Source: Desertivibrio insolitus
GTDB lineage: Bacteria > Actinomycetota > Actinomycetes > Actinomycetales > Microbacteriaceae
Length of the DNA stretch: 64,000 nt
Reading direction: 5' to 3'
NCBI RefSeq assembly: GCF_017355965.1
Contig: NZ_JAFIQW010000003.1
Location: 334,001-398,000, forward strand
Every line of letters begins with the position of its first letter. Within the stretch, counting starts at the first letter, position 1. The translations under genes were made by a program, and so were the position numbers. Below are positions 1 to 9,233 of this stretch, in pieces. A model generated the notes under the pieces. It was not told the origin of the DNA, ran no database searches, and was given only the letters and a program-made list of their open reading frames with translations.

Positions 1-1553
1 AGATCCTGGTCGACGTAGTTGCCGAGCTCGACCTGTCCGTTGCTGACCTGCAGCCGCACGACGTCGCCCCGGGTGGTGACGTTGTTGCCGGCAGGAGTCG
101 ACGTGATGACCGTGCCGGCGCCGACCGTCGGGGAGAAGGTCGGCTCGACCTCGTAGGCGAGACCCGCCGCGGTCAGGGCGTCGATCGCCTGCTGCTCACC
201 GAGTCCAGCGACCGGCGGCACCGTGACGGGGTCGGACCCGAGGGACACATAGACGTTGACCGTCTGGCCCGTCTCGACGTTGACGCCGACACCGGGCTCG
301 ACGCGCACGACCTGGTTCTGCTCGACGGTGTCGCTCGGCTCGGTGCGGCGCTCGGGCGAGAGTCCGAGCTGCTCGAGTTCGGCGGCGGCCTCGTCGTAGC
401 TCTGCCCGACGACGTCCGGTACGGCGACGGAGTTCGGTGCGAACGCGAGGTTCGGCGCCTGCAGGTTGATGAGCCAGATGCCGAGCGCGCCGACCATGAC
501 GATCGCGAACACGATGCCGAGCCAGATCCAGGCGGCGGGCGGGCGGGACTGCACCCGCCGCATCCGGTCGTCCGACTCGGCGCGGATCTGACGCACGGCG
601 GCGTCGTCGCTGTTGAGCGCGGGGTTGACGCCGAACAGTGTCGACACCGTGTCGGTGCGCACCTTCTCGCGCTTGCGCGGCAGCTCGCCCGCGGCGGCGG
701 CCTCGAGGTCCTGGCGGAACTCGCCGGCGGTCTGGAAGCGGTCGTCGCGGTCCTTCGCGAGCGCGTGCAGCACGACGGCGTCGTAGGCGGGGGAGATCCC
801 CGAGCGGTGAGAGCTCGGCGGAGTCGGCGCCTCGCTGACGTGCTGATACGCGACGGCCACGGGGGTGTCGCCGCGGAACGGCGGGCGCCCCGCGAGCATC
901 TCGTAGAGCACGACGCCCATCGAGTACAGGTCGGTGCGCACGTCGATGCTCTCGCCGCGCGCCTGCTCGGGGGAGAAGTACTGGGCGGTGCCGAGGATCG
1001 CGCTCGTCTGCGCGACGGTGGCGGCGGAGTCGGAGATGGCTCGGGCGATGCCGAAGTCCATGACCTTCACCTGGCCGGACTCGGTGACCATGATGTTGCC
1101 GGGCTTGATGTCGCGATGGATGACGCCGGCGCGGTGCGAGAACTCGAGCGCGGTCAGCACGCCCTTCGCGATCTCGGTCGCACGCTCGGGCGACAGTGCG
1201 CCGTCCTTGAGGATGTCCTTGAGCAGCCGGCCGTCGACGTACTCCATGACGATGAAGGGCTGCTGGCGCTCGTAGCCCTCGTCGTCGAGCACCGTGTCCT
1301 CGCCGGCGTCGTACACGCGCACGATTGTCGGGTGCGTCATCTTGGCCGCCGCCTGCGCCTCTTGCCGGAAGCGGGTGCGGAACGCGGGGTCGGTCGCGAG
1401 CTCCGGGCGCAGCAGCTTGACCGCGACGCGGCGACGCAGCCGGATGTCAGTGCCCTCGTGCACGTCCGACATGCCGCCCCGGCCGAGCAGACGGCCGACG
1501 CGGTAGCGTCCGGCGAGGGTGCGGACGTCCTCCGAAACGCTGTCGGTCGTCAC
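1..1553 (-). CDS. pknB: Ser/Thr protein kinase PknB with PASTA repeats (3' end cut by window)
   Basis: Membrane receptor-type Ser/Thr kinase; in actinobacteria it phosphorylates cell-wall and division proteins and is opposed by PstP. I read it from a GTG at 1553, preceded by GGGGGGAGGG. The invariant Lys46 (AVK), catalytic loop HRDIKPGN with Asp148, and DFG at 167-169 are present. One membrane helix lies near residues 336-358, followed by external PASTA repeats: two complete and the start of a third before base 1. It is the last gene of the fha-pstP-rodA-pbpA-pknA operon, 81 bases after pknA. Identity rests on domain order plus synteny; total length is unknown. Confidence 0.95.
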   Translation of the reverse strand, partial: MTTDSVSEDVRTLAGRYRVGRLLGRGGMSDVHEGTDIRLRRRVAVKLLRPELATDPAFRTRFRQEAQAAAKMTHPTIVRVYDAGEDTVLDDEGYERQQPFIVMEYVDGRLLKDILKDGALSPERATEIAKGVLTALEFSHRAGVIHRDIKPGNIMVTESGQVKVMDFGIARAISDSAATVAQTSAILGTAQYFSPEQARGESIDVRTDLYSMGVVLYEMLAGRPPFRGDTPVAVAYQHVSEAPTPPSSHRSGISPAYDAVVLHALAKDRDDRFQTAGEFRQDLEAAAAGELPRKREKVRTDTVSTLFGVNPALNSDDAAVRQIRAESDDRMRRVQSRPPAAWIWLGIVFAIVMVGALGIWLINLQAPNLAFAPNSVAVPDVVGQSYDEAAAELEQLGLSPERRTEPSDTVEQNQVVRVEPGVGVNVETGQTVNVYVSLGSDPVTVPPVAGLGEQQAIDALTAAGLAYEVEPTFSPTVGAGTVITSTPAGNNVTTRGDVVRLQVSNGQVELGNYVDQD

Positions 1554-1634
1554 TGTGCCCTCCCCCCGGTCAGCTCCGGTGCGCGAGTCTAACTGCTCCC
1601 TCTGACTGTCAGGATCTCACCCGCCGACGACGCC

Positions 1635-3458
1635 CTAAGGCGCCGTCGACGGCGAGGGGGACGGGGTCGAGCTGGGCGCGGGCGCCGGCGCGGGCTCCTC
1701 GGCCGGCTGCACCGGCGCGGAGAGCGTCGGCGAGCCGCCCGTGGTCTGTCCGTCGGAGCAGGTCACGGTGTAGCTCGCGCTGAACTCGCTCGCCTCGTCG
1801 TCCATCTGAACCTCGGCCGAGGTCGTGCCGGCCGGGAACGGCGTGTTCGACCCGGTGAAGAAACCGCCCGAGATCGAGACGTTGTACTGCGAGACGCTCG
1901 CGCCGCCCGTGCACTGGTTGTACGCCGACCAGCTGAGCCGGTAGCTCTCGCCGGCCTGCGGGTTGCCGCTGTTCAGGGTCGGAGCCGACGACGGGGCCGG
2001 CGGAGCGCCGACGTTGCCGTAGTAGAACACCGTCACGACGGTGCCCTCCTCGAGCTCACCACTGCCGGGGTCGGTCTCGTAGACGATCCCGACCTCGTCG
2101 GAGGAGGGAGCAGCGGCGTCCTCGACGGCGTCGAAGCCGAGCCCGAGGCCTTCGATGACCTCCTGCGCCTCGTCGGGCGAGAGCCCGATCACGTCGTCCG
2201 CGTTGAAGTCGACGGTCGCCGGAGCCGTGGCCGACGGTGTGGCGCTCGGCGTCTGCGACGGCGTCTGCGACGGTGTGGACGACGGCCTGCTCGTCTCGAC
2301 CGGGTCGCCGGAGTTGAGGCCGTTGATCAGGGCGATGAGACCGCCGATGAGGATGATGGCGAGCAGCACGATGAGCGCGATGAGCGGCCACGTCCACTTC
2401 GACCGCTCGCGCTTCTCGTCCGTCTCCTCGGCGGGCACCGCGGCGACGGCGTTCGCGTCGGTGTCGAAGAGGCCCGCGCCGACGGTGGCGCCGGCCGCGC
2501 CGGCCGCACCTGCGCCCGCGGCGGGCATCAGTCGGGTGGCCTCCGCGTCGTCGTCGAGACGGCGGGTCGGCGTCAGCAGCTGCGTGAACGTCTCCTCGTT
2601 GCCGACGACGGCGGGCACGGCCGCGGCCGCGGCGGAGACGTCGCCGCGACGCAGGGCGGTGGCGGCGCTGGCGAAGGCGGCGGCCGTCGCGGGACGGGCG
2701 GCCGGGTCTTTCGCGAGCGACGACATCACGAGGTTGCGCACGTGCTGGTCGATCGTGACCGGCAGCTCCGGCGGCGTCTCGTTGATCTGCGCCATGGCGA
2801 TCGCGACCTGCGACTCCCCGGTGAAGGGGCGGCGGCCGGCGAGGGCCTCGTAGGCGACGATGCCGAGCGAGTAGATGTCGGTGGACGGGGTCGCCGGGTG
2901 TCCGCTCGCCTGCTCGGGCGAGAGGTACTGCACGGTGCCCATGACCTGACCGGTCGCGGTCAGCGGCACCTGGTCGGCGATTCGAGCGATGCCGAAGTCG
3001 GTGATTTTGACACGGCCCTCGGGCGTGATGAGGAGGTTGCCCGGCTTGATGTCGCGGTGCACGAGGCCCGCGGCGTGAGCCGCCGACAGGGCGCTCGCGG
3101 TCTGCGCGACGATGTCGAGCACTCGGTCGGAGGAGAGCACGCGCTCGCGCTCGAGAATCGATGCGAGGGGCTCGCCGGGAACCAGCTCCATGACGAGGAA
3201 GGCGCTGCCCTCCTCCTCGCCGTAGTCGAAGACGTTCGCGATGCCCTCGTGGTTGACGAGCGCCGCGTGCCGGGCCTCGGCGCGGAAGCGCTCGAGGAAG
3301 CCCGGGTCGCCGAGGTACTCGTCCTTGAGGATCTTGATCGCGACGGTACGCCCGATCACGAGGTCGGTCGCCTGCCAGACCTCGCCCATGCCGCCGATCG
3401 CGACACGGGACGTCAACTGGTAACGCCCACCGAAGGTGAGGCCACTTGTGGGTCTCAT
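1635..3458 (-). CDS. pknA: Ser/Thr protein kinase PknA-like, with one PASTA domain and an extra C-terminal domain
   Basis: Transmembrane Ser/Thr kinase, 607 residues. The kinase domain (about 12-270) has glycine loop IGGMGEV (21-27), Lys42, HRDIKPGN with Asp136, and DFG 154-156. An Ala-rich linker leads to a membrane helix at about 357-379, then a Ser/Thr/Pro stretch and a single PASTA domain (about 415-481). Beyond it is a roughly 90-residue beta-rich region with two cysteines and a Pro/Ala/Ser tail. Classical PknA has no PASTA domain, so the extracellular part is unusual, although position and kinase domain fit pknA. The ATG overlaps the pbpA stop (ATGA), which implies translational coupling. 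Confidence 0.92.
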   Translation of the reverse strand: MRPTSGLTFGGRYQLTSRVAIGGMGEVWQATDLVIGRTVAIKILKDEYLGDPGFLERFRAEARHAALVNHEGIANVFDYGEEEGSAFLVMELVPGEPLASILERERVLSSDRVLDIVAQTASALSAAHAAGLVHRDIKPGNLLITPEGRVKITDFGIARIADQVPLTATGQVMGTVQYLSPEQASGHPATPSTDIYSLGIVAYEALAGRRPFTGESQVAIAMAQINETPPELPVTIDQHVRNLVMSSLAKDPAARPATAAAFASAATALRRGDVSAAAAAVPAVVGNEETFTQLLTPTRRLDDDAEATRLMPAAGAGAAGAAGATVGAGLFDTDANAVAAVPAEETDEKRERSKWTWPLIALIVLLAIILIGGLIALINGLNSGDPVETSRPSSTPSQTPSQTPSATPSATAPATVDFNADDVIGLSPDEAQEVIEGLGLGFDAVEDAAAPSSDEVGIVYETDPGSGELEEGTVVTVFYYGNVGAPPAPSSAPTLNSGNPQAGESYRLSWSAYNQCTGGASVSQYNVSISGGFFTGSNTPFPAGTTSAEVQMDDEASEFSASYTVTCSDGQTTGGSPTLSAPVQPAEEPAPAPAPSSTPSPSPSTAP

Positions 3459-4906
3459 TGGTTCAGCACCGCCTCCATCACCTGGCGCGCGATGGGCGCA
3501 GCCACCCTGTTTCCGGAACCGGACTGACCCAGTCCGCCCCCGTTCTCCACGACCACGGCGACAGCGACCTGCGGATCGTTCGCAGGCGCGAAACCGGTGA
3601 ACCAGAGCGTGTACGGCTCGTCGTTCCCGTTCTCCGCGGTACCGGTCTTGCCGGCCACGTCGACGCCGCCAATTCTTGCATTGCTCGCCACGCCGTTCCC
3701 GACGCCCTCGACCATCATCCCGGTCATCGTCGACGCGGTCTGCTGGCTGATCGGCGTGCTGAAGCCCTCTGGCTGGTACTCCTCGACGGTCTCCAGGTCG
3801 GGGCCGATGATGCTCTCCAGGAGGGTCGGGCGCATGAGCTCGCCGCCGTTGGCGATCGCTGACGAGACCATGGCGATCTGCAGCGGGGTGGCGCGCACGT
3901 CGTACTGACCGAACGACGAGAGCGCGAGCTGCGCGTCATCCATCTCGTCCGGGTAGACGCTCGGCGTCGACGACATCGGCACGTCGACCGACTGCCCGAA
4001 GCCGAACTCCTCGGCGAGGCCGCGGATCCGGTCTTCACCGACCGCCAGCCCGATCTGGGCGAACGCCACGTTGCAGCTGAGCCGCAGGGCCGTCGCGATC
4101 GTCGCGTTCTCGGTGCCGCCGCAGGAGCCCTCTCCGGAGTTCGAGACCGTCGCGGTGCTGCCGGGCAGGGTGAACGTCGGCGGGTTGGGGAACTCGCTCT
4201 CGGGCGTGAGGCCGTTCTCGAGGGCGGCGGCGGTGACGACGAGCTTGAACACCGAGCCGGGCGGGTTGAGAGCACCGCCGATCGCGCGGTTCTGCAGCGG
4301 GTCGCCCTCGTCGGCCTCGAGCGCCTCGTACGTGTCGATGACCGCCTGCGTGTCGTGCGAGGCGAGCTGGTTCGGGTCGTAGGTCGGCTTCGACACCATG
4401 GCGAGGATGCGGCCGGTCGACGGCTCGATGGCAACGACGGCCCCCGTCTGGTCGCCGAGGGCGTCCCACGCCGCCTGCTGCACGGCGGGGTCGATGGTCA
4501 GCTCGACGGAGGCGCCCTGCGCCTCCTGGCCGGTGAGGATCGCGTTGAGCTGCTCGAGGAACTGTTCGTTCGCCGTGCCGCTGAGGAAGTCGTTCAGCTC
4601 GCTCTCGACGCCCGTCGTGCCCTGGTTGAGCGTGAAGTAGCCCGTGATGGGTGCGTAGAGCGGCCCGTTGGCGTACTCGCGCTGGTAGTTGTAGCGGTCC
4701 TCGACGGGCACGGACTGCGCGATCGGCTCGCCGTTCACGAGGATCGACCCGCGCTGGGTCGAGTAGCTGTCGTAGAGCACGCGCACGTTGCGGCCGTCGG
4801 ACTGCAGCGTCTCGCGCTGGAAGACCGAGATCGTGGTCGTCGAGAGGAAGAGGGCGAGAAACATCGCCAGCACCGCGAAGCTGACGCGCTTGAGTTCCTT
4901 GTTCAC
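3455..4906 (-). CDS. pbpA: Penicillin-binding protein PbpA (class B transpeptidase)
   Basis: D,D-transpeptidase that cross-links peptidoglycan outside the membrane and normally pairs with the SEDS polymerase encoded next to it. It has 483 residues: an N-terminal membrane anchor (about 9-29), a dimerisation/pedestal region, then the penicillin-binding domain with active-site SVFK (Ser218, Lys221), SCN (277-279) and KTGT (420-423). The GTG start shares GTGA with the rodA stop, and the stop shares ATGA with the pknA start. Length and motifs are normal for actinobacterial PbpA, so it is very likely functional. Confidence 0.95.
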   Translation of the reverse strand: MNKELKRVSFAVLAMFLALFLSTTTISVFQRETLQSDGRNVRVLYDSYSTQRGSILVNGEPIAQSVPVEDRYNYQREYANGPLYAPITGYFTLNQGTTGVESELNDFLSGTANEQFLEQLNAILTGQEAQGASVELTIDPAVQQAAWDALGDQTGAVVAIEPSTGRILAMVSKPTYDPNQLASHDTQAVIDTYEALEADEGDPLQNRAIGGALNPPGSVFKLVVTAAALENGLTPESEFPNPPTFTLPGSTATVSNSGEGSCGGTENATIATALRLSCNVAFAQIGLAVGEDRIRGLAEEFGFGQSVDVPMSSTPSVYPDEMDDAQLALSSFGQYDVRATPLQIAMVSSAIANGGELMRPTLLESIIGPDLETVEEYQPEGFSTPISQQTASTMTGMMVEGVGNGVASNARIGGVDVAGKTGTAENGNDEPYTLWFTGFAPANDPQVAVAVVVENGGGLGQSGSGNRVAAPIARQVMEAVLNQ

Positions 4907-6312
4907 GGGCCGACCACCAGCTTCGGTCCACTCCTGATCGTGTCGGACAGTCTGAGCAGCAGCGCCACGATGATCCAGTTGGCGACGAGCGACGAGCCGC
5001 CGGCCGCGAGGAACGGGGTCGTGAGGCCGGTCAGCGGGATGACGCGGGTGACGCCGCCGATGACGATGAAGATCTGGAACGCGACGACGAACGCGAGACC
5101 GACGCCGAGCAGCTTGCCGAAGTCGTCGCCACCGGCGAAACCGATGCGGAAACCGCGGCTGACGAAGAGCAGGTACAGGGCGAGGATCGCGAACAATCCC
5201 GCGAGCCCGAGCTCCTCGCCGAGCGACGCGACGATGTAGTCGCTCTCGGCGAGCGGCACGAGGTTCGGGCGGCCCTCGCCGAGGCCGGTGCCGATGAGGC
5301 CGCCGTGGGCCATGCCGAAGAGGCCCTGCACGAGCTGGTAGCTGCCGCCCTGCTGCTCGTAGAACTCAGGGCGGAACGGGTCGAGCCACGCGTTGAAGCG
5401 ACCCTCGACGTAGCTGAGGGTCTGGCTCGCGACGAGACCGCCGACAACGAACAGGCCGACGCCGAGGATGACCCAGCTCTCACGACCGGTCGCGACGTAG
5501 ATCATGCAGAGGAACAGGCCGAAATACAGCAGCGAGGTTCCGAGGTCGCGCTGGAAGACGAGCACGACCATGGCGACGAGCCAGATGACGATGATGGGGC
5601 CGAGGTCGCGCACCCGCGGGAACTGCAGGAACAGGAACTTCTTGCCGACGAGCGCGAGCGAGTCCCTCGCGCTCACCAGGTAACCGGCGAAGAAGACCGC
5701 GAGGGCGATCTTCGCGATCTCCCCGGGCTGGAAGCTGAACGGGCCGAGGCCGATCCAGACGCGGGCGCCGTTCACCTCGCGGCCGATGCCCGGGAGCATG
5801 GGGAGCAGGAGCAGCGCGATCGCGACGAACATCGCGATGAAGCGGTACCGGGCGAGCACGCGGTGGTTGCGCAGGAACGCGACGACGAGCACGGCGACCG
5901 TGATCGCGAGCGCCGTCCACACCATCTGGCGCACCGAGGCCGCCCCCCAGCCCTGGTCGTTCCGGGCGAGGTCGAGCCGGTAGATCATCGCGATGCCGAG
6001 CCCGTTGAGCACCGTCGCGATGGGCAGCAGGAACGGGTCCGCGTTCGGCGCCGTGATGCGCAGCACGATGTGGAAGATCAGCACGAGCAGCCCGAGGCCG
6101 CCGGCGAGGCTCAGCACCTGCGGGTCGAGCGCGTCGAGCGCGCCGAGCTGCACGAGCGCGACGGCACCCGCGACGATGCCGCAGGCGAGCACGAGCAGCG
6201 CGAGCTCGAGGTTGCGGAAGCGCGCCGGGGTGCGCAGCCGCAGCTTGATCGTCTCGGTGAAGGTCGTCGTCGTGGGCGGCTCGTTCACCGCCGTCTGGCT
6301 AGCCTGCGACAT
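4903..6312 (-). CDS. rodA: SEDS peptidoglycan glycosyltransferase RodA/FtsW family
   Basis: Polytopic SEDS-family protein that polymerises lipid II into glycan strands together with the adjacent class B PBP. The ATG at 6312 is preferred over an in-frame codon 30 bases upstream because GGAGAGG lies 8 bases before it; this gives 469 residues with about ten to twelve hydrophobic helices. Family features include QRDLGTSLLYFG, the GIGREVNGARVWI loop and the C-terminal stretch GGVTRVIPLTGLTTPF. It overlaps the end of pstP by 14 bases and is coupled to pbpA by a 4-base overlap. FtsW versus RodA cannot be settled by sequence alone; position next to pbpA and pstP argues for RodA. Confidence 0.94.
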   Translation of the reverse strand: MSQASQTAVNEPPTTTTFTETIKLRLRTPARFRNLELALLVLACGIVAGAVALVQLGALDALDPQVLSLAGGLGLLVLIFHIVLRITAPNADPFLLPIATVLNGLGIAMIYRLDLARNDQGWGAASVRQMVWTALAITVAVLVVAFLRNHRVLARYRFIAMFVAIALLLLPMLPGIGREVNGARVWIGLGPFSFQPGEIAKIALAVFFAGYLVSARDSLALVGKKFLFLQFPRVRDLGPIIVIWLVAMVVLVFQRDLGTSLLYFGLFLCMIYVATGRESWVILGVGLFVVGGLVASQTLSYVEGRFNAWLDPFRPEFYEQQGGSYQLVQGLFGMAHGGLIGTGLGEGRPNLVPLAESDYIVASLGEELGLAGLFAILALYLLFVSRGFRIGFAGGDDFGKLLGVGLAFVVAFQIFIVIGGVTRVIPLTGLTTPFLAAGGSSLVANWIIVALLLRLSDTIRSGPKLVVGP

Positions 6313-7534
6313 CCGCCAACCTCTCCACGATCGCCCGCGCATCCGCGAGGTCGTCGGCGTTGATGGTGGCCTCGATGCGCTCGCGGCTGAACGTCGACAG
6401 GTCGTCGACGTCGATCTCGGTCTCCTCGTAGACGCTCGACAGCGGGATCGGGCCGATGCCCTGCTGCACGCCCTGGAAGATCGCCACGTGGCCGTCGTGC
6501 TCGCCGACGTAGAAGCGGGTCTGCGTCCACTGGATGAAGAACGTCACCGCGAGCGCGACGCCCGCGAGCACCAGCGCGATGCCGACGAGCCACGTGATGC
6601 GGCGGCGCAGCGCGCGGCGACGGTCCTCGGCGATGAGCTCGTCGAGGTACTCGTCCGACTCGGGTTCGAAGTGCGAGTCGGGCTGCGCGGCCTTGAGCGG
6701 ATGCAGCAGCAGCGTCGGCAGCCGCAGCGGGCGCCGCCCGTGGTCGCCCTCGAAGGTGAGCGGCGTCGCGGCGGAGCCGACGGTGACGGGAGGGTCGGTC
6801 GCGGAGTCATCCGACTCGTCGACGTTGACGACGACGACCGTGACGTTGTCGGGAGCGCCGTTGTCGAGGCTCTCCTTGACGAGCAGGTCGCTCGCCTCGG
6901 CGGCATCCGGGGTCGACTCGAGCACGCGGGCAATGCGATCGTCGCTCACGTAGCTCGAGAGGCCGTCGGAGCAGATGAGCCAGCGGTCGCCGGGCACCGT
7001 GCCGAAGATGTCGGTGTCGATCTCGGGGGCGGCGTCGACATCGCCGAGCACGCGCATGAGCACGCTGCGGCGCGGGTGCACCGCGGCCTCCTCGGCCGTG
7101 ATGCGGCCGGAGTCGACGAGGCGCTGCACGAAGGTGTGGTCGTTGGTGATCTGGCTGAGCTCGCCCTCGCGGAAGAGGTAGATGCGCGAGTCGCCGATGT
7201 GCGCGATCGCCACCTCGCGTCCCACGCGCAGCAGTGCGCTGACCGTGGTGCCCATGCCGCCGAGCTCCTGGTGCTCGAAGACGGTCTCGGCGAGGAGCTG
7301 GTTGGCCGCGATGATCGCCGACTGCAGCGCGAACTCCGCGTCCTGCGCCGAGGGGTACTCGCGGTCGGTCTCGGCGATGCGCTGCACCGCGATCGCACTG
7401 GCGACGTCGCCACCGGCGTGCCCGCCCATGCCGTCAGCCACGACGAACAGGTGACGCCCGGCGTAGCCGGAGTCCTGGTTGTTCGCGCGGATCTTGCCGA
7501 CGTTCGAGACGGCAGCGCTCTTGGCGTTCGCCAC
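6299..7534 (-). CDS. pstP: PP2C-family Ser/Thr phosphatase PstP
   Basis: Metal-dependent protein phosphatase that dephosphorylates PknA/PknB and their targets. The 411 residues hold an N-terminal PP2C domain (about 1-235) with metal ligands in NNQD (Asp21) and VADGMGGHAGGD (Asp34), IGDSR, CSDGL and APDNVT. A basic linker and one membrane helix (about 320-342) follow, then a short external part. The stop lies inside the start region of rodA, and its start is 3 bases from the fhaB stop. Domain order matches PstP of other actinobacteria, including the membrane anchor. Confidence 0.95.
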   Translation of the reverse strand: MANAKSAAVSNVGKIRANNQDSGYAGRHLFVVADGMGGHAGGDVASAIAVQRIAETDREYPSAQDAEFALQSAIIAANQLLAETVFEHQELGGMGTTVSALLRVGREVAIAHIGDSRIYLFREGELSQITNDHTFVQRLVDSGRITAEEAAVHPRRSVLMRVLGDVDAAPEIDTDIFGTVPGDRWLICSDGLSSYVSDDRIARVLESTPDAAEASDLLVKESLDNGAPDNVTVVVVNVDESDDSATDPPVTVGSAATPLTFEGDHGRRPLRLPTLLLHPLKAAQPDSHFEPESDEYLDELIAEDRRRALRRRITWLVGIALVLAGVALAVTFFIQWTQTRFYVGEHDGHVAIFQGVQQGIGPIPLSSVYEETEIDVDDLSTFSRERIEATINADDLADARAIVERLADVAG

Positions 7535-7537
7535 GCG

Positions 7538-8089
7538 CTACCTCCGCAACTCGAAGGTCGTCGTGCCGATCTTGACCGGGGTGTTGAGCGGGACCGGCGT
7601 GGGCAGCGTCACCCGGCGACCGTCGAGGAAGGTGCCGTTCGTGGAGTCGAGGTCCTGGATGGCCCACTCGTTCTTCCACAGCATGAGCCGGGCGTGGTGC
7701 GTCGAGGTGTAGTCGTCACGGATGACGAGGTCGCTCTCGCTCGAGCGGCCGATCGTCAGCGGCTCGTTGCCGAGGGGGATCTCGACGCCCTCCCGGGCGC
7801 CCGAGGTTATGACGAGGCGCGTGGCGCGCTGCGAGCCCGGCTGGCTCGGCGGCGGCGTCTGCCGTCCGACGATCTCGGTCGGGGCCGACTGCGGCGGCGG
7901 CATCGGGGGAGCGGCCGCCGGAGCGGGGAACGGGGCGGATGCCGCGACCTGCTGCTGCTCGGCGGGCAGGCGACGCACCCGCTGCCCGAACAGGTCGGTG
8001 CGCAGGGCGTAGACCACGCCGAACACGAACAGCCACAGCACGGCGAGGAAGGCCAGCTGCAGCACCAGCAGAGTCAGTTCGCTCGTCAA
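7538..8089 (-). CDS. fhaB: FHA-domain membrane protein FhaB
   Basis: Phosphothreonine-binding FHA protein of the cell-wall kinase operon; FhaB (FipA) recruits phosphorylated kinases or division proteins to the membrane. I start it at the TTG at 8089, because this gives the usual N-terminal membrane helix (TSELTLLVLQLAFLAVLWLF) right at the start and the TTGA overlap with the fhaA stop. An upstream extension in the same frame is out-of-frame fhaA and is not used. The 183 residues are: helix, Pro/Ala/Gln linker, then FHA domain (about 105-180) with IGRSSESDL, STHHARL and LDSTNGTFLDG. Confidence in function is high from synteny. Confidence 0.93.
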   Translation of the reverse strand: MTSELTLLVLQLAFLAVLWLFVFGVVYALRTDLFGQRVRRLPAEQQQVAASAPFPAPAAAPPMPPPQSAPTEIVGRQTPPPSQPGSQRATRLVITSGAREGVEIPLGNEPLTIGRSSESDLVIRDDYTSTHHARLMLWKNEWAIQDLDSTNGTFLDGRRVTLPTPVPLNTPVKIGTTTFELRR

Positions 8090-8772
8090 CGCGCGGCCCT
8101 CCCGGCATCCGTCGCCTTGGGCAGCACGCGGAAGACCACCCGTGTGCGGCCGATGTCGATGACGGAGTCGGGCTCGAGCGGTGACGCCTTGACCGGACGC
8201 CCGTTGAGCTTCGACCCGTTCGTCGACCCCAGGTCGTGCACCTCGGCGCGACGGCCGTCCCAGCGGATCTCGACGTGCTTGCGCGAGATGCCGGAGTCGT
8301 CGACTGTGATGTCCGCCTCGCTCCCGCGGCCGATGACCGTGCGGGAGTGCGTGATGGGGTAACGCTTGCCGTTGATGTCGAGCACCGGCGTCCACGATAC
8401 GTGGCCCTTGACGCTCTCCGACTCGATCTGCAGGATGCCGTCGCTCAGGCTGTCGTCACGCTCGAGGCCGATGCGCACCGGGCCGGCGAAGGAGTAATGC
8501 TGCGTCGTGGCGTGCTGCTGCACGAGCTGCGTCAGTTCGTCGGTGAGCCCGCCGACCTGCGACATCCGGTCGAAGTCGTTCGGAGCGAGGAAGACGCGGA
8601 ACGTGTTGGGGGCGAGGATGCGGTCGCGGCTGACCATCGTCGCCTTCGTGTCGACCTCGCGCTTGAGCGCCGCCGTGATCTCGAGGGGCTGCACTCCGCT
8701 GCGGAAGGTCTTGGCGAAAGCGCCGTTGACGGCGCGCTCAAGCCCTCGCTCGAAGTTGTCCAGCAGCCCCAA
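8086..8772 (-). CDS. fhaA: FhaA: DUF3662 plus FHA-domain protein
   Basis: Cytosolic FHA protein that links kinase signalling to peptidoglycan synthesis (in mycobacteria it binds phosphorylated MviN). The 228 residues have an N-terminal DUF3662 domain (about 1-120, starting MGLLDNFERGLERAVNGAF) and a C-terminal FHA domain (about 135-215) with IGRGSEADI, SRKHVEI and LGSTNGSKLNG. The TTG start at 8772 is supported by GAGAGGA 7-8 bases upstream. It is the first gene of the operon, and a TAGCAT -10-like box lies near 8810 on the minus strand. The stop overlaps the fhaB start by 4 bases. Confidence 0.94.
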   Translation of the reverse strand: MGLLDNFERGLERAVNGAFAKTFRSGVQPLEITAALKREVDTKATMVSRDRILAPNTFRVFLAPNDFDRMSQVGGLTDELTQLVQQHATTQHYSFAGPVRIGLERDDSLSDGILQIESESVKGHVSWTPVLDINGKRYPITHSRTVIGRGSEADITVDDSGISRKHVEIRWDGRRAEVHDLGSTNGSKLNGRPVKASPLEPDSVIDIGRTRVVFRVLPKATDAGRAAR

Positions 8773-8895
8773 CTGTTCGTTCCTCTCGGCCCGGCGGTCT
8801 GAAGGAATGCTAGAGGACCAGCCCTGGGGGAACCGGCATGAGGCGAGCGGGCGTCACTTCGGCGCGGCGCGATCGTGCTACCCTCTCGGAGGTTG

Positions 8896-8982
8896 GCGCG
8901 AGTGGCGGAATAGGCAGACGCGCACGGTTCAGGTCCGTGTGCCCGGAAGGGCGTGGGGGTTCAACTCCCCCCTCGCGCACCA
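8896..8982 (+). tRNA. tRNA-Leu(CAG)
   Basis: An 87-base cloverleaf with CCA encoded. The acceptor stem GCGCGAG (8896-8902) pairs with CTCGCGC (8972-8978), followed by A and CCA (8980-8982). Anticodon stem CACGG/CCGTG (8923-8927, 8935-8939) encloses loop TTCAGGT with anticodon CAG at 8930-8932. The long variable arm (around 8940-8952) is typical of tRNA-Leu, and the T-loop TTCAACT is present. It is transcribed divergently from fhaA. Its 3' end borders the accessory block and would be a natural integration site, although I found no second copy of its 3' end in the window. Confidence 0.96.
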
Positions 8983-9031
8983 AGAGCAGTTCAGTAATTG
9001 AGCTGGCACTGTTGAGCTTTTGACTCAGCAA

Positions 9032-9066
9032 AAGGCCCGGACGGTCGAAATGACGGTCCGGGCCTT
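9032..9066 (+). terminator. Intrinsic terminator after tRNA-Leu
   Basis: A perfect 11-base-pair hairpin: AAGGCCCGGAC at 9032-9042 pairs with GTCCGGGCCTT at 9056-9066, with a 13-base loop, then a pyrimidine-rich CTTCGTTCC. It lies 50 bases after the tRNA and fits a tRNA terminator. The T-tract is short, so efficiency is uncertain. Confidence 0.75.
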
Positions 9067-9144
9067 CTTCGTTCCCGGTCGCGGCGATCTTGGCGCTCGC
9101 GGTGCAGACTCTGGGGACCCGGCGCTCGGGGTTAAACAGCAATC

Positions 9145-9166
9145 GCCCCTGCTTCTGGGCAGGGGC
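9145..9166. repeat. Short perfect hairpin downstream of the transposase gene
   Basis: GCCCCTGC (9145-9152) and GCAGGGGC (9159-9166) form an 8-base-pair stem with a 6-base loop, flanked by AATC on both sides (direct, not inverted). On the minus strand it lies 68 bases after the transposase stop and could end that transcript. No T-tract is visible. Confidence 0.45.
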
Positions 9167-9233
9167 AATCGGACTGTGTTCGTTGATCTGGGATGGATAT
9201 TTAGCTCGTCAGCTGCGTGACGTGTTCCGCGCG

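Noticed and set aside
5993-8362. 789-codon open frame on the plus strand
   Set aside because: Antisense to rodA, pstP and fhaB, all of which have full domain motifs and coupled starts.
8896-9066. Integration-site repeat of the tRNA-Leu 3' end
   Set aside because: I looked for the tRNA 3' sequence near 12.2 kb and 42.2 kb and did not see a second copy.
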